A stretch of 64,000 bases of DNA from Marinobacter gelidimuriae. GTDB lineage: Bacteria > Pseudomonadota > Gammaproteobacteria > Pseudomonadales > Oleiphilaceae. Location of the stretch: positions 140,263 to 204,262 of the forward strand of contig NZ_KB889827.1 of the NCBI RefSeq assembly GCF_000372805.1, in the 5' to 3' direction. A program made the translations under genes and the position numbers. Under the pieces are notes generated by a model. That model made no database searches. It was not told the DNA's origin and saw only the letters and a list, made by a program, of their open reading frames with translations. Below, piece by piece: positions 1 through 8,641 of this stretch. Within the stretch, counting starts at the first letter, position 1. Each line of letters opens with the position of its first letter.

Positions 1-1
1 G

Positions 2-178
2 GTTGTCACCGCGCTGATGATGCCGCTAACGTTCTCGATTGCTAACGGCATCGCCCTGGGCTTTATCACCTACGCGGTACTGAAAGCCCTGAGCGGTCGT
101 TGGTCTGATCTCAATCTGAGCGTGGTCGTTATCGCTCTGGTGTTTATTCTTAAATTCATTTTCCTGGATGTCGCGTAA
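2..178 (+). CDS. NCS2-family purine permease, C-terminal end (partial)
   Basis: The window opens inside a gene; only the last 58 codons are present, ending in TAA. The translation has two hydrophobic stretches (MMPLTFSIANGIALGFITY and VVVIALVFILKFIFLDVA) of the kind that close AzgA/xanthine-uracil (NCS2) permeases. The protein would sit in the inner membrane and import a purine base. apt follows 29 bp later on the same strand, which fits an adenine/purine salvage unit; substrate choice is inferred from that neighbour. Most of the protein lies outside the window, so the exact subfamily is open. Confidence 0.7.
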   Translation, partial: VVTALMMPLTFSIANGIALGFITYAVLKALSGRWSDLNLSVVVIALVFILKFIFLDVA

Positions 179-207
179 GCGGCGCCCGGGCGTAAGGCAG
201 GGGTTTC

Positions 208-750
208 ATGGATTACTTTTCCCAGAGCATCAAGCAGGCTATCCGCACGGTTCCGGACTGGCCGAAACCCGGTGTCACTTTCCGCGACATCACGACGGTG
301 CTGCAGAACAAAACCGCGTTTCGCAAACTGATTGATGCCTTTGTACACCGCTACCACGACCAGCATATAGACGCGATTGCTGCGGTAGATGCCCGTGGCT
401 TTATCATTGGCTCTGCTCTGGCGTATGAACTGAACGCCTCGTTGGTGTTGATTCGCAAGAAAGGCAAACTGCCGTTTGATACCTTGGTGGAAGACTACGA
501 ACTGGAATACGGCACCGCCTCGGTGGAGCTGCACAAAGACGCCCTCAAACCCGGCGACAAAGTGGTGCTGGTCGACGATCTAATCGCCACCGGTGGCACC
601 ATGCTGGCTGCCTCCCGGCTGATTCGCCGGATTGGCGCCGAAATTGTAGAAGTAGCGGCGATGATCGATCTGCCCGACCTGGGCGGTTCTGACAAGCTGC
701 GAGCTGAAGGCTTAACGGTTTATACTGTATGCTCATTCGAGGGAGAATAA
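208..750 (+). CDS. apt: adenine phosphoribosyltransferase
   Basis: A 180-residue cytoplasmic enzyme of normal family length. It converts adenine and PRPP to AMP and pyrophosphate (purine salvage). The PRPP-binding signature [14 protein letters not shown] lies near residues 118-131, and the N-terminal [17 protein letters not shown] segment is typical of bacterial Apt. The ATG start is preceded by an AAGGCAGGGG purine-rich stretch. It follows a purine permease and precedes an unrelated hydrolase by 24 bp, so the three may share a transcript. Nothing unusual was seen. Confidence 0.97.
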   Translation: MDYFSQSIKQAIRTVPDWPKPGVTFRDITTVLQNKTAFRKLIDAFVHRYHDQHIDAIAAVDARGFIIGSALAYELNASLVLIRKKGKLPFDTLVEDYELEYGTASVELHKDALKPGDKVVLVDDLIATGGTMLAASRLIRRIGAEIVEVAAMIDLPDLGGSDKLRAEGLTVYTVCSFEGE

Positions 751-774
751 GCCGCCCTCAAGGAGGATACTATC

Positions 775-1434
775 GTGAATTATCAGCACCATTGGCACGA
801 CACCACCCCTATTCATTTGCCCCTGGGCAAAATTGTCTGCATCGGCCGTAACTATGCCGAACACGCCAAAGAACTGAACAACCCGGTCCCGACCGAGCCC
901 CTGCTGTTCATAAAACCCGCCACCGCCGCGGTACACCTGACCAGACCTCTGGACTTCCCGCGGGATCAAGGCGCCGTGCACTTTGAAACCGAATTAGCAG
1001 TGCTGATTGGCAAACCCCTGACCAACGCCTCCGCCAGCGATGCAGAAGCGGCGATATTGGGTTATGGCCTGGCGCTGGATTTAACCCTCCGTGACCTGCA
1101 AAGCCGTCTTAAAAAGCAGGGGCACCCATGGGAGCGGGCTAAAGGTTTTGATCGCGCCTGCCCACTCACGCCGTTCGTCCCAGCCAACGATCTGGACAAG
1201 CGCCGCCTGCACTTCAGTCTGGATATAGACGGCAAGCGCCAGCAAAGCGGCGACACCGCCGACATGCTATTTCCGGTGGTGCCCCTGATTGCCCACATCA
1301 GTACACAGTTCTCTCTGTTACCCGGGGATGTAATACTGACTGGCACGCCCAAAGGTGTCGGGCCACTGCAATCCGGACAAATCCTGCAACTGACGCTGGA
1401 AGATCGCCTGTCGGTGTCGACCAGAGTGGTTTAG
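775..1434 (+). CDS. fumarylacetoacetate hydrolase-family protein (acylpyruvase type)
   Basis: A 219-residue protein with a GTG start served by AAGGAGG about 6 bp upstream. It shows the FAH-fold signature: IVCIGRNYAEHAKEL near the N terminus, FETELAVLIG with metal-ligand acidic residues in the middle, and ILTGTPKGVGPL near the C terminus. Its size matches the single-domain YcgM/FAHD1 group, which hydrolyse acylpyruvates or decarboxylate oxaloacetate in a Mg-dependent reaction. Those activities are family knowledge; the substrate here cannot be read from sequence. It stands between apt and an ABC1 kinase with no obvious pathway partner. Confidence 0.85.
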   Translation: MNYQHHWHDTTPIHLPLGKIVCIGRNYAEHAKELNNPVPTEPLLFIKPATAAVHLTRPLDFPRDQGAVHFETELAVLIGKPLTNASASDAEAAILGYGLALDLTLRDLQSRLKKQGHPWERAKGFDRACPLTPFVPANDLDKRRLHFSLDIDGKRQQSGDTADMLFPVVPLIAHISTQFSLLPGDVILTGTPKGVGPLQSGQILQLTLEDRLSVSTRVV

Positions 1435-1539
1435 AAAGAGATTTAAAGAGTGATGTAAAACGAGCTTTAGACAACAGCCTCAAGCGTGGTTTAACGTGAC
1501 GACGCTGAATCGTTTTTTGGTTAGGAGCGTATATCTGGC

Positions 1540-2853
1540 ATGGCAAAAAAACCGGTTACCACCCGAAGTGGTCGTTTTTTCAAACTCGCAGGTATGACGG
1601 CCTCCGTGGCCGGACAATTCGCTGGCCAAAAGGCGCGCAGTTTTTTCAGCAGTGAAAACGACGAAGGTGCGCGCAGCGAGAGCTACAGCCGTATGGCGTC
1701 GCGCATTACCGACACCCTGGGGGAAATGAAAGGCGCTGCCATGAAGGTGGGTCAGATAGCGTCGCAAACCCAAGATTTTTTACCCCGGGAATTTTCTGAC
1801 GCCCTGCAAAAGCTTCAAAAAGAAGCGCCGCCCATGCCCTTCGAGGTGATTCGCCAGCAAATTGAAACCGCCTTGGGCAAACCGGTGCACGAGCTTTACG
1901 AGTACCTGCAGGAAGCACCTTACGCGGCGGCATCGATAGGCCAAGTGCATCGGGCGCGAATGCACGATGGAACTGATATTATCGTGAAAGTGCAATACCC
2001 GGGTGTTGATGAATCGTGCGATTCCGACCTCAAACAGCTTCGCCTGGCTTTAAAGCTGGGCGGTCTACTGAAAATGCCCAAGGAATCGGTAGATCAGCTG
2101 TTCGGCGAAATCCGCGAGCGCCTGCACGAAGAGCTGGATTACGACAACGAAGCCCGCAACCTTGATGTGTTCCGCGAGTTTCATCGCAACGATCCCTGGG
2201 TGGTTATTCCAGCGGTGGTGCGCAGCCATTCAACCCGCCACGTGATGACTCTGGAGCTGGAGGAAGGTGACCACGTAGGTGATATCACCCCGGAGCGTTA
2301 CGACCAGGACACCATCAATCTGATCGGCCACCGCATTTTTACCGCGATGGCCGATCAGCTATTTCGTTTTCAGTACATTCACGGTGACCCACACGCCGGT
2401 AACTTTGCTTACCGGCCGGACGGCACCATCGTGATGTACGATTTTGGCTGTGTGAAAAAGCTGAAACCAGAGATTGTGCGGGCTTACCGCAATGCGGTGA
2501 CGGCTGCTTTAGAGCAGGATTATAAGGCGCTGGATCAGTATTTGATTGATTTAGGTGCGCGAGTTGAGAGCCAACCGGCGATTGACGAGGCCTATTACGC
2601 CATGTGGCGGGATATTTTGGTTGTGCCGTTTGAGTCTGAACAGCCCTACGATTTTGGTGAGGCGCGCCTGCATAAGGATGTGGCGGCCAAGACGAGTACG
2701 GTGTTTAAGTATCTGGATTCTTTCAAACCGCCGGTGGAGAGTATTTTTATTGACCGGATGATTGCGGGGCATTATTGGATGATGAAGCGCTTGGGGGTTC
2801 AGGCGGCTTTTGGTAATGAGTTGCGGGCGTATTTGGCGGAGTTTGCTGATTAG
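1540..2853 (+). CDS. ABC1/AarF/UbiB-like atypical kinase
   Basis: A 437-residue cytoplasmic protein. The ABC1-family KxGQ motif is present as MKVGQIASQ near residue 68, the alanine-rich nucleotide loop as AAASIGQVHRA, the catalytic loop as HGDPHAGN and the metal-binding DFG as YDFGCVKK. It lacks the two C-terminal membrane helices of true UbiB, so it belongs with the shorter soluble ABC1 proteins often annotated AarF-like. Family members are atypical kinase/ATPases linked to quinone synthesis or lipid homeostasis; which of these applies here is unknown. It stands alone with a 105-bp upstream gap. Confidence 0.88.
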   Translation: MAKKPVTTRSGRFFKLAGMTASVAGQFAGQKARSFFSSENDEGARSESYSRMASRITDTLGEMKGAAMKVGQIASQTQDFLPREFSDALQKLQKEAPPMPFEVIRQQIETALGKPVHELYEYLQEAPYAAASIGQVHRARMHDGTDIIVKVQYPGVDESCDSDLKQLRLALKLGGLLKMPKESVDQLFGEIRERLHEELDYDNEARNLDVFREFHRNDPWVVIPAVVRSHSTRHVMTLELEEGDHVGDITPERYDQDTINLIGHRIFTAMADQLFRFQYIHGDPHAGNFAYRPDGTIVMYDFGCVKKLKPEIVRAYRNAVTAALEQDYKALDQYLIDLGARVESQPAIDEAYYAMWRDILVVPFESEQPYDFGEARLHKDVAAKTSTVFKYLDSFKPPVESIFIDRMIAGHYWMMKRLGVQAAFGNELRAYLAEFAD

Positions 2854-3237
2854 GAGTTGGCTGCATACTTCTCGGGCGGAGTATACGGCACCTTAATTCT
2901 GCCACCTTGCGGTTTTATACGTAGCCTGAAAGGCCTTCTGTCAACAACAGTCAAGTTGGGTGGCTCTCAATCTCCTCTCATTCTAACGAACTCAACAAGC
3001 ACCATCGTTGCCGACGCTCAGTTAGTGTTCGTGATTGACACTACGTTCGACGCCGAAGCGATAATTTAAAATTGTAAGCCAATTCAACATAACCGCGATT
3101 ATGCGCGGAAAAGATTGATTATTAAGCGAGTAACCACTTGTTCACTAGACGGCAGTCGGTTGCTCAATTGATCGCCATATTCGATTGTCTTCGATCATTG
3201 AGCCACAGTATTATGCCCATTATTAATCACCTACCCC
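2854..3237. other. 384-bp intergenic region upstream of the pilin gene
   Basis: No convincing gene was found. A 70-codon open frame at 2857-3069 has no ribosome-binding site and no family resemblance. The stretch is visibly AT-richer than its neighbours from about 3060 on. Its only clear structure is an imperfect inverted repeat at 3162-3203, listed separately. Confidence 0.6.
3162..3203. repeat. imperfect inverted repeat upstream of the pilin gene
   Basis: GCTCAATTGATCG (3162-3174) pairs with CGATCATTGAGC (3192-3203) with one unpaired base and a 17-nt loop. It lies 35-76 bp before the pilin start. It could be an operator for a dimeric regulator or a hairpin in the leader; the sequence does not decide. 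Confidence 0.45.
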
Positions 3238-3771
3238 GTGGGGTTCCCGTTGTCTAAATCTGCTTTGAGTCGCGCGCCAAACTCTGGCTTCACACTGATC
3301 GAATTGGTCATGGTGATTGTTATTTTGGGTGTTCTGGCAGCATTTGCATTGCCACGATTTGCGGATCTGTCTAGTAGCGCCAGGCAAGCAAAAATGGAAG
3401 GTGTCTATGGTGTGATGCAGTCGGCGGCATCCATCGTGAGTATGGCTTGTAAAACAAATACTGCGTGTAATCCATCAGCCCCCTCAGCGGATGGAGGTTT
3501 AGGAAATGCGATTACTCTTGAGGGCGCAAGCATTACCTTGGCTTATGGATACCCCCGTCGCACGGAAGCTGGGATTGCCAGGGCTTCGGGCGTTCAAGAT
3601 GAAAGCGATGGCGGTGACTACCACTTAAGCCAATCCAATGCATCAAGCGTTGAACGCTTGCGGGTTCGTCCGGACGGCGATATGGCCGTCAAACAGTGTG
3701 AGGTGCTTTATCGAGAGGCGGAATCGGCCGGGCAGTCGCCGGAGATAACGTTGATAACCACCAATTGCTGA
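3238..3771 (+). CDS. type IV pilin / pseudopilin (MSHA-like), solitary
   Basis: A 177-residue prepilin. A short basic leader ending in G precedes FTLIELVMVIVILGVLAAF, the class III signal cleaved and N-methylated by PilD-type peptidase. The conserved Glu is at mature position 5. The C-terminal domain holds Cys pairs (CKTNTAC, and KQC with a terminal TNC) able to form a pilin disulfide loop. The start is uncertain: GTG at 3238 or TTG at 3250, neither with a strong ribosome-binding site. No other pilus gene is nearby, so the protein would rely on assembly machinery encoded elsewhere. It abuts a transposase remnant, which suggests a rearranged or acquired locus. Confidence 0.82.
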   Translation: MGFPLSKSALSRAPNSGFTLIELVMVIVILGVLAAFALPRFADLSSSARQAKMEGVYGVMQSAASIVSMACKTNTACNPSAPSADGGLGNAITLEGASITLAYGYPRRTEAGIARASGVQDESDGGDYHLSQSNASSVERLRVRPDGDMAVKQCEVLYREAESAGQSPEITLITTNC

Positions 3772-3893
3772 CTGGCCACGATCCGTATGCCTATCTGAAA
3801 GACGTACTGACGACGCTGCTGACGCAGAGAAATAACGCCACTGATGAATGGCTACCGCACAACAGAGCGCCGGCGATTATTAGCAAGGTGTGA
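3772..3893 (+). pseudogene. IS66-family transposase, C-terminal remnant
   Basis: Immediately after the pilin stop, one frame reads TGHDPYAYLKDVLTTLLTQR and then EWLPHN before a TGA at 3891-3893. From memory this matches the C-terminal element of IS66 transposases (DPYAYLKDVL...LLPH). Only about 40 codons survive, with no start codon, no upstream transposase sequence and no recognisable terminal repeats. It marks an old insertion near the pilin. The remaining 255 bp to position 4148 hold no gene that I can support. Confidence 0.65.
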
Positions 3894-4148
3894 TGTCCAG
3901 CTGCTTAAGTTTAGCTGGTTCAACTGCAACCTATTTACCGTACTTTCGATCCGGGATCATTCAATGTGACAATCCAAAGCGTCACAATTGGGTATAAACG
4001 AATGTTTATTGCCGCGTCATTATCCTAACCACCCTAATGGGACAAAGCACACTCAAGCTAGCCCATGAGGTGCTGACCTAAGCACAGTTTTGGTAATTGG
4101 TCCAGACCCACGCCTCCCGAGCTTTCTGGGTTTTGCCCGTCGGTTCTT

Positions 4149-4832
4149 CTATCGCTTAAAATTATTTACCCATTCTGCCACGCCTTCCACCGCGCTTTTT
4201 TGAATAAACCGGGCGCGGGAGACTCTTCCTGCTGGGGTGGCCGGGTCGATGACGGTGATGGGCACGTCGCGTTCTACTTCGTGGACCAGGCCGGCGGCCG
4301 GGTAGACTTGTAGGGAGGTGCCGACTATGAGCAGGTCGTCGGCGCTACGAACTATGTCTATAGCGGCTTCGAACATAGGGACTTCTTCGCCAAACCAGAC
4401 GATGTGGGGGCGCAGCTGACTGCCGTCCCGGCTGCGTTCGCCCAGGCTGATGTCGCGGTAGCCGATGGTGTGAATGGCTCGGGGGTTTTTGCTGCTGCGG
4501 GCTTTGGTAAGTTCGCCGTGCAGGTGTAACACTTGTGTAGAGCCGCCGCGTTCGTGTAAGTCGTCTACGTTCTGGGTGACGATGGTCACCTGATAGAGGC
4601 GCTCCAACTCGGCCAGCAGGCAGTGGGCGCGATTGGGTTGGGTATTTGCCAGTTGGCGACGGCGTTCGTTGTAGACGCGAAGCACCAGCGCCGGGTCGCG
4701 TTGAAAGGCTTCGGGGGTAGCTACATCGTGTACGCTGTGTTTTTCCCACAGTCCGCCGTTGTCACGGAAGGTAGCCAGGCCGCTTTCGGCGCTGATGCCA
4801 GCGCCAGTGAGTACTACGATGTGTCGCTTCAT
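4149..4832 (-). CDS. cobB: NAD-dependent protein deacylase, CobB/SIRT5 class, without zinc cysteines
   Basis: A 227-residue cytoplasmic sirtuin. The NAD-binding GAGISAESGLATFR lies near residues 10-23, QNVDDLH near 87-93 and the catalytic His in LHLHGE near residue 105. Y54 and R57 in VYNERRR match the pair that lets SIRT5/CobB accept acidic acyl groups such as succinyl. The usual two CxxC zinc pairs are absent; the segment between LHLHGE and RPHIVWFGE has no Cys. Zinc-less members are known in this class, so this is probably a true variant. The ATG at 4832 is chosen because a longer frame would run into the neighbouring gene that ends at 4852. Confidence 0.88.
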   Translation of the reverse strand: MKRHIVVLTGAGISAESGLATFRDNGGLWEKHSVHDVATPEAFQRDPALVLRVYNERRRQLANTQPNRAHCLLAELERLYQVTIVTQNVDDLHERGGSTQVLHLHGELTKARSSKNPRAIHTIGYRDISLGERSRDGSQLRPHIVWFGEEVPMFEAAIDIVRSADDLLIVGTSLQVYPAAGLVHEVERDVPITVIDPATPAGRVSRARFIQKSAVEGVAEWVNNFKR

Positions 4833-4851
4833 GTCCGCGCCAGCCGCCGTA

Positions 4852-6255
4852 TCAGTCGAAGATTTTACCCGGGTTGATGATGCCGTTAGGATCAAAAACC
4901 TGCTTGATGCCTCTCAGATAGGCAATTTCAGTTTCGCTGCGGGTGTATTGGAGGTAGGCTTTTTTGGTCATGCCCACGCCGTGTTCGGCGGACACGCTGC
5001 CCTGATATCTTTCGACAATTTCAAACACCCACTTATTCACCTGCTGGCACTTTTCAAAGAAGTCTTCTTTCGCCATGCCCTCAGGCTTGAGGATGTTCAG
5101 GTGCAGGTTGCCGTCGCCGATGTGACCAAACCAGATAATTTCGAAATCCGGATAATGGTCGCTGACCACTTGATTGATTTCTTCCAGAAAGTCCGGCACC
5201 CGGGATACGACGACAGAAATGTCGTTTTTGTAGGGGGTGCGCGGGGCGATGGATTCGGAGATGCGCTCGCGCAGCAGCCACAGGTTCTGTGCCTGGGTTT
5301 CGCTTTGGCTGATCACGCCGTCGAGCACCCAACCGTTTTCCATGCACTGCTCGAACAGTTCCATGGCTTGTTCCATCACCTGGTCAGACACCGCTTCAAA
5401 TTCCAACAGCGCGTAGTAAGGTGCTTCGGTGTCAAACGGCGCTTTTACCTGGCCATGAGCCAGCACGTGATTCATCGCCTGGTGGGAGAAAAACTCGTAA
5501 GCAGTTAAGTCCAGCTTACTGCGGAAGGTGTTCAGCACGGCCATGATGCTGCCCAGGTCGTTCAGGCCCAGTACTAACACGGTAAGATTGTCGGGCTGGC
5601 GTGACAGCTTCATGGTGGCTTCGGTAATAAAACCCAGGGTGCCTTCAGCGCCGATGAACAAGTGGCGCAGGTCGTAGCCGGTGTTGTTCTTTTCCAGGTC
5701 TTTGTTCAGATCCAGAACATCGCCTTTACCGGTGACGACTTTCAGGCCGGCAACCCAGTCGCGGCTCATGCCATAGCGGATAACTTTGATGCCACCGGCG
5801 TTGGTGGACAGGTTGCCGCCCAGCTGGCTGGAGCCGGCGGACGCAAAGTCCACCGGGTAGTAAAGGCCGTTTTCTTCGGCAAAATTCTGCAGCTGTTCAG
5901 TAATAACACCGGCCTGGCAACGCACGGTGCGGTCACTGGCGTTGAAGTCCAGAATCTGGTTCATGTTGTCAAACGCCACCACCACTTCACCGTTGGCGGC
6001 TACGGCGCCGGCGCTCAAGCCAGTTCGGCCGCCAGAAGGCACCAACGCAACTTTGTTTTGGTTGGCGAACTGAACCAGCGCCTGCACGTGTTCGATGGTT
6101 TTCGGCAGCACAATAGCGACCGGGTTTGGAGTGTATATCCGGGTCCAGTCGGTGCCGTAAGTGGCAAGATCAGACGGATCTGTCAGCACTTTGCCTGGGG
6201 CGTCGCCCTTGGCCATCAGTTGCTTCAGGGCGGCTATGATCTGTTCAGGTGTCAT
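4852..6255 (-). CDS. FAD-linked D-2-hydroxyglutarate dehydrogenase (GlcD/D2HGDH family)
   Basis: A 467-residue flavoenzyme. The FAD-binding PCMH domain (about residues 35-215) contains VALVPSGGRTGLSAG and GGNLSTNAGGIKVIRYG. The C-terminal domain holds WFGHIGDGNLHLN (metal/substrate histidines) and the family ending NPGKIFD. It closely resembles, from memory, the Pseudomonas dehydrogenase encoded beside serA, which oxidises D-2-hydroxyglutarate made by SerA and passes electrons on via ETF. It is divergent from serA (233 bp between starts), supporting that role. An ATG at 6255 is preferred; a longer frame reaches 6378 without a better ribosome-binding site. A D-lactate dehydrogenase is the main alternative. 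Confidence 0.86.
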   Translation of the reverse strand: MTPEQIIAALKQLMAKGDAPGKVLTDPSDLATYGTDWTRIYTPNPVAIVLPKTIEHVQALVQFANQNKVALVPSGGRTGLSAGAVAANGEVVVAFDNMNQILDFNASDRTVRCQAGVITEQLQNFAEENGLYYPVDFASAGSSQLGGNLSTNAGGIKVIRYGMSRDWVAGLKVVTGKGDVLDLNKDLEKNNTGYDLRHLFIGAEGTLGFITEATMKLSRQPDNLTVLVLGLNDLGSIMAVLNTFRSKLDLTAYEFFSHQAMNHVLAHGQVKAPFDTEAPYYALLEFEAVSDQVMEQAMELFEQCMENGWVLDGVISQSETQAQNLWLLRERISESIAPRTPYKNDISVVVSRVPDFLEEINQVVSDHYPDFEIIWFGHIGDGNLHLNILKPEGMAKEDFFEKCQQVNKWVFEIVERYQGSVSAEHGVGMTKKAYLQYTRSETEIAYLRGIKQVFDPNGIINPGKIFD

Positions 6256-6487
6256 CAGGCTGGGCTCTCGCGCAAGTGTGTCTCGAAATGGGGCAGCACG
6301 GTCAAAACAAGACCGGCTGGCAACGCCAGGTCCGTATAAAAACGGGGATGTCCGGCACGCTGCCAATGCCAATGCCAAGGATTATGTTATCATACCGGCC
6401 CTGTTCTGTGAGCCAGCCCATGCGATGTAAAGCTGAGATGACTGGCCACGGGTGGTTAAACGCGACAAAAAGTTGGAAAGTAAGCCC

Positions 6488-7717
6488 ATGTCCAATACGT
6501 CTCTGCAAAAAAGCAAAATCCGAATTCTGTTGCTGGAAGGCGTGCACCAGTCTGCACTCGATTCTCTGCACGCCGCCGGTTACACCAACATTGAGTCCCT
6601 GTCGCACTCGCTGGCTGAAGGCGAGCTGATCGAGAAAATTGCCGACGCCCATTTTGTCGGCCTGCGGTCGCGCACGCAGCTGACAGAGGCCGTATTCGAA
6701 GCAGCCAAGAAATTGGTGGCGGTGGGTTGCTTCTGTATTGGCACCAACCAAGTAGACCTGCAGGCGGCTACGCGCCGCGGCGTGGCGGTGTTTAATGCGC
6801 CCTTCTCCAACACCCGCTCGGTAGCCGAACTGGTGTTGGCGCAAGCCATTTTGTTGCTGCGCGGCGTGCCGGAAAAGAATGCCAAGGCCCACCGTGGCGA
6901 GTGGCTGAAGTCGGCCAAAGACAGCTATGAAATCCGCGGCAAGAAGCTGGGCATTATTGGCTATGGCAACATTGGCACCCAGTTCAGTGTGCTGGCCGAA
7001 GGCTTGGGCATGGACGTGTACTTCTACGATGTGGTGTCCAAACTCTCCATCGGCAATGCCACGCAAGTGGGTTCCCTGCAAGAACTGCTGAACCTGTGTG
7101 ATGTGGTGAGCCTGCACGTACCGGAAACCGCAGCCACCAAATACATGTTTAAAGCCGAGCAGCTGGCACAAATGAAGCCTGGCTCTATTTTGATGAACGC
7201 CTCACGTGGCACGGTGGTCGATATTGACGCCTTGGCTGACTCCCTGCGCAGCAGCAAGTTGCTGGGCGCTGCCGTTGACGTGTTTCCGGTTGAGCCGAAA
7301 TCTAACAAGGAAGAATTCGAGTCGCCGTTGCGTGAGTTTGACAACGTAATCCTGACCCCACACGTGGGTGGCTCTACCATAGAAGCCCAGGAAAATATCG
7401 GCCGTGAAGTCGCTGAAAAGCTGTCCATGTACAGCGACAACGGTACATCTGTATCGTCAGTGAACTTCCCCGAAGTGGCCCTGCCCTCGCACCCGAACCA
7501 GCATCGGCTGTTGCACATTCACGAAAACGTACCGGGCGTGATGTCAGAGATCAACCAAGTCTTTTCCGCTAACGGTATCAACGTCTGCGGTCAGTACCTG
7601 CAAACCAAGGAAGACATCGGCTACGTGGTGATCGACGTCGACAAAGCCTACGGTGAACTGGCGCTGGAAAAGCTGCTGGAAGTGAAAGGCACCATTCGCT
7701 GCCGTGTATTGTTTTAA
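6488..7717 (+). CDS. serA: D-3-phosphoglycerate dehydrogenase
   Basis: A 409-residue cytoplasmic enzyme, nearly the length of E. coli SerA (410). It catalyses the first step of serine synthesis, 3-phosphoglycerate to 3-phosphohydroxypyruvate with NAD. Visible are the substrate segment CFCIGTNQVDL, the NAD fold LGIIGYGNIGTQ, the catalytic Arg in NASRGTVVDI, the catalytic His in LTPHVGGST, and a C-terminal ACT domain (from about residue 335, HIHENVPGVMSEIN) for serine feedback. ATG 6488 follows a GGAAAG-type site and matches the family N terminus; a GTG at 6452 is less likely. A terminator follows at 7737. Confidence 0.97.
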   Translation: MSNTSLQKSKIRILLLEGVHQSALDSLHAAGYTNIESLSHSLAEGELIEKIADAHFVGLRSRTQLTEAVFEAAKKLVAVGCFCIGTNQVDLQAATRRGVAVFNAPFSNTRSVAELVLAQAILLLRGVPEKNAKAHRGEWLKSAKDSYEIRGKKLGIIGYGNIGTQFSVLAEGLGMDVYFYDVVSKLSIGNATQVGSLQELLNLCDVVSLHVPETAATKYMFKAEQLAQMKPGSILMNASRGTVVDIDALADSLRSSKLLGAAVDVFPVEPKSNKEEFESPLREFDNVILTPHVGGSTIEAQENIGREVAEKLSMYSDNGTSVSSVNFPEVALPSHPNQHRLLHIHENVPGVMSEINQVFSANGINVCGQYLQTKEDIGYVVIDVDKAYGELALEKLLEVKGTIRCRVLF

Positions 7718-7736
7718 GCTCGCAAGGCTGAATAGG

Positions 7737-7767
7737 AAAAACCGGGGCTCAGGCCTCGGTTTTTTTG
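7737..7767 (+). terminator. rho-independent terminator of serA
   Basis: ACCGGGGC and GCCTCGGT form a stem with one G-T pair and a short loop, followed by seven T residues. An A-run precedes the stem. It starts 20 bp after the serA stop. Confidence 0.85.
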
Positions 7768-7771
7768 CTCT

Positions 7772-7800
7772 TAGGGGACAGATTTGAAATCTGTCCCCTA
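7772..7800. repeat. 29-bp near-perfect palindrome of the GGGGACAGATTT type
   Basis: Arms TAGGGGACAGATTT and AAATCTGTCCCCTA are exact reverse complements of 14 bp around one central G. It lies just after the serA terminator and 22 bp before the end of the convergent blh remnant. I recall this GGGGACAGATTT core as a dispersed element in many gammaproteobacteria, often near REP-associated (Y1/RAYT) transposase genes; no such gene is in this window. It could also act as a bidirectional terminator hairpin. Confidence 0.7.
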
Positions 7801-7822
7801 TCTTTTTGAGCAGTCCTCTCAC

Positions 7823-8641
7823 TCAGCAAGCCTCTGGTTCCACCATAATCTGACGATGATAGCGTGCGGAAGTGTTAACGCGGCCAGCCGCCCAGAACAT
7901 GACTCTGACTGCGTCAACCAGCAAACTCGTGGAGGGCCCGATAAGTACGATCACCCCCCAGGCGACACACGCCATTGCGATCGCCCCCAGCGTTGCAGGC
8001 AAGATTTTACGGACCGGAAACGCCTGGAATAAGCTTTTTTGATTCGACAACAAACGGTGTTCTGCAATCGAAAGGAAATGACGTACGCTGTGAATCGCAC
8101 AAAAATAGAAGGCGAATCCCAGAAGCGGTGGCAATGCGATCAAGGCCACACCCACCAGGCATAACTCGACCAACACTCTTGGGTCTGGTCGGTTGAGGCG
8201 CCCGAACAACAGGCATCCGAAACCCAAAAGCCAAACCACCGCCAAACAAGGCCCAAGCCATACCACGATGTCCAAAACCACCTGTGGTTCAATCTTAATC
8301 AGCCAGGCAAACAACTCGCTTGTTTGCTGCGGATGCCCGAGCATCGGACCCAGAATGGGCATGCTGCCACTTAGCCAACGCAACAAAGGGTTTTTCGTCG
8401 AGCTCAGGAACGCTTCGTCGGTATAGCCAAAATGCCAGATCGACAACCCCAGAAACACCAGCAGCGCCACCACCGGCAGCACCCAGATTAGCGCAACAAA
8501 AGCCAACGAGGCCATCAGGTAGGCGCACAGAACAACGAACACACCAATAGGCAGCAACACAATCCAGAACTGTTGCTCAATCGACAGGGCCGGCAGCATA
8601 ACGCCGACGATCAGCGCGAGGCTGGCAATAGTCAATATCAC
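7823..8641 (-). pseudogene. blh: Brp/Blh-family beta-carotene 15,15'-dioxygenase, damaged
   Basis: An open frame of 272 codons for a multi-helix membrane protein. It keeps LSIWHFGYTDE and FCAIHSVRHF, the motifs carrying three of the four iron-ligand histidines of bacterial Blh, which splits beta-carotene into two retinals. Two lesions are seen. The first-helix motif PHGAxD, bearing the fourth histidine, is absent: the frame runs from LLPIG straight to VFVVLCAYL, as if about 20 codons were lost. Near the end the frame slips: the expected LAALTLPHAIIV reads in the +1 frame around 7880-7910, while the open frame continues with unrelated residues. The start (GTG 8641) is also doubtful. It lies directly downstream of crtY. 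Confidence 0.75.

Noticed and set aside
2857..3069. 70-codon open frame after the ABC1 kinase gene
   Set aside because: No ribosome-binding site, no family resemblance and unusual composition; probably chance.
3965..3986. TGTGA...TCACA pair resembling a CRP site
   Set aside because: The half-sites are 12 bp apart instead of 6, and there is no gene placed to use it.
4759..5508. Long plus-strand open frame of 249 codons opposite cobB and the D-2-hydroxyglutarate dehydrogenase
   Set aside because: It is the antisense shadow of two genes with clear family motifs on the minus strand.
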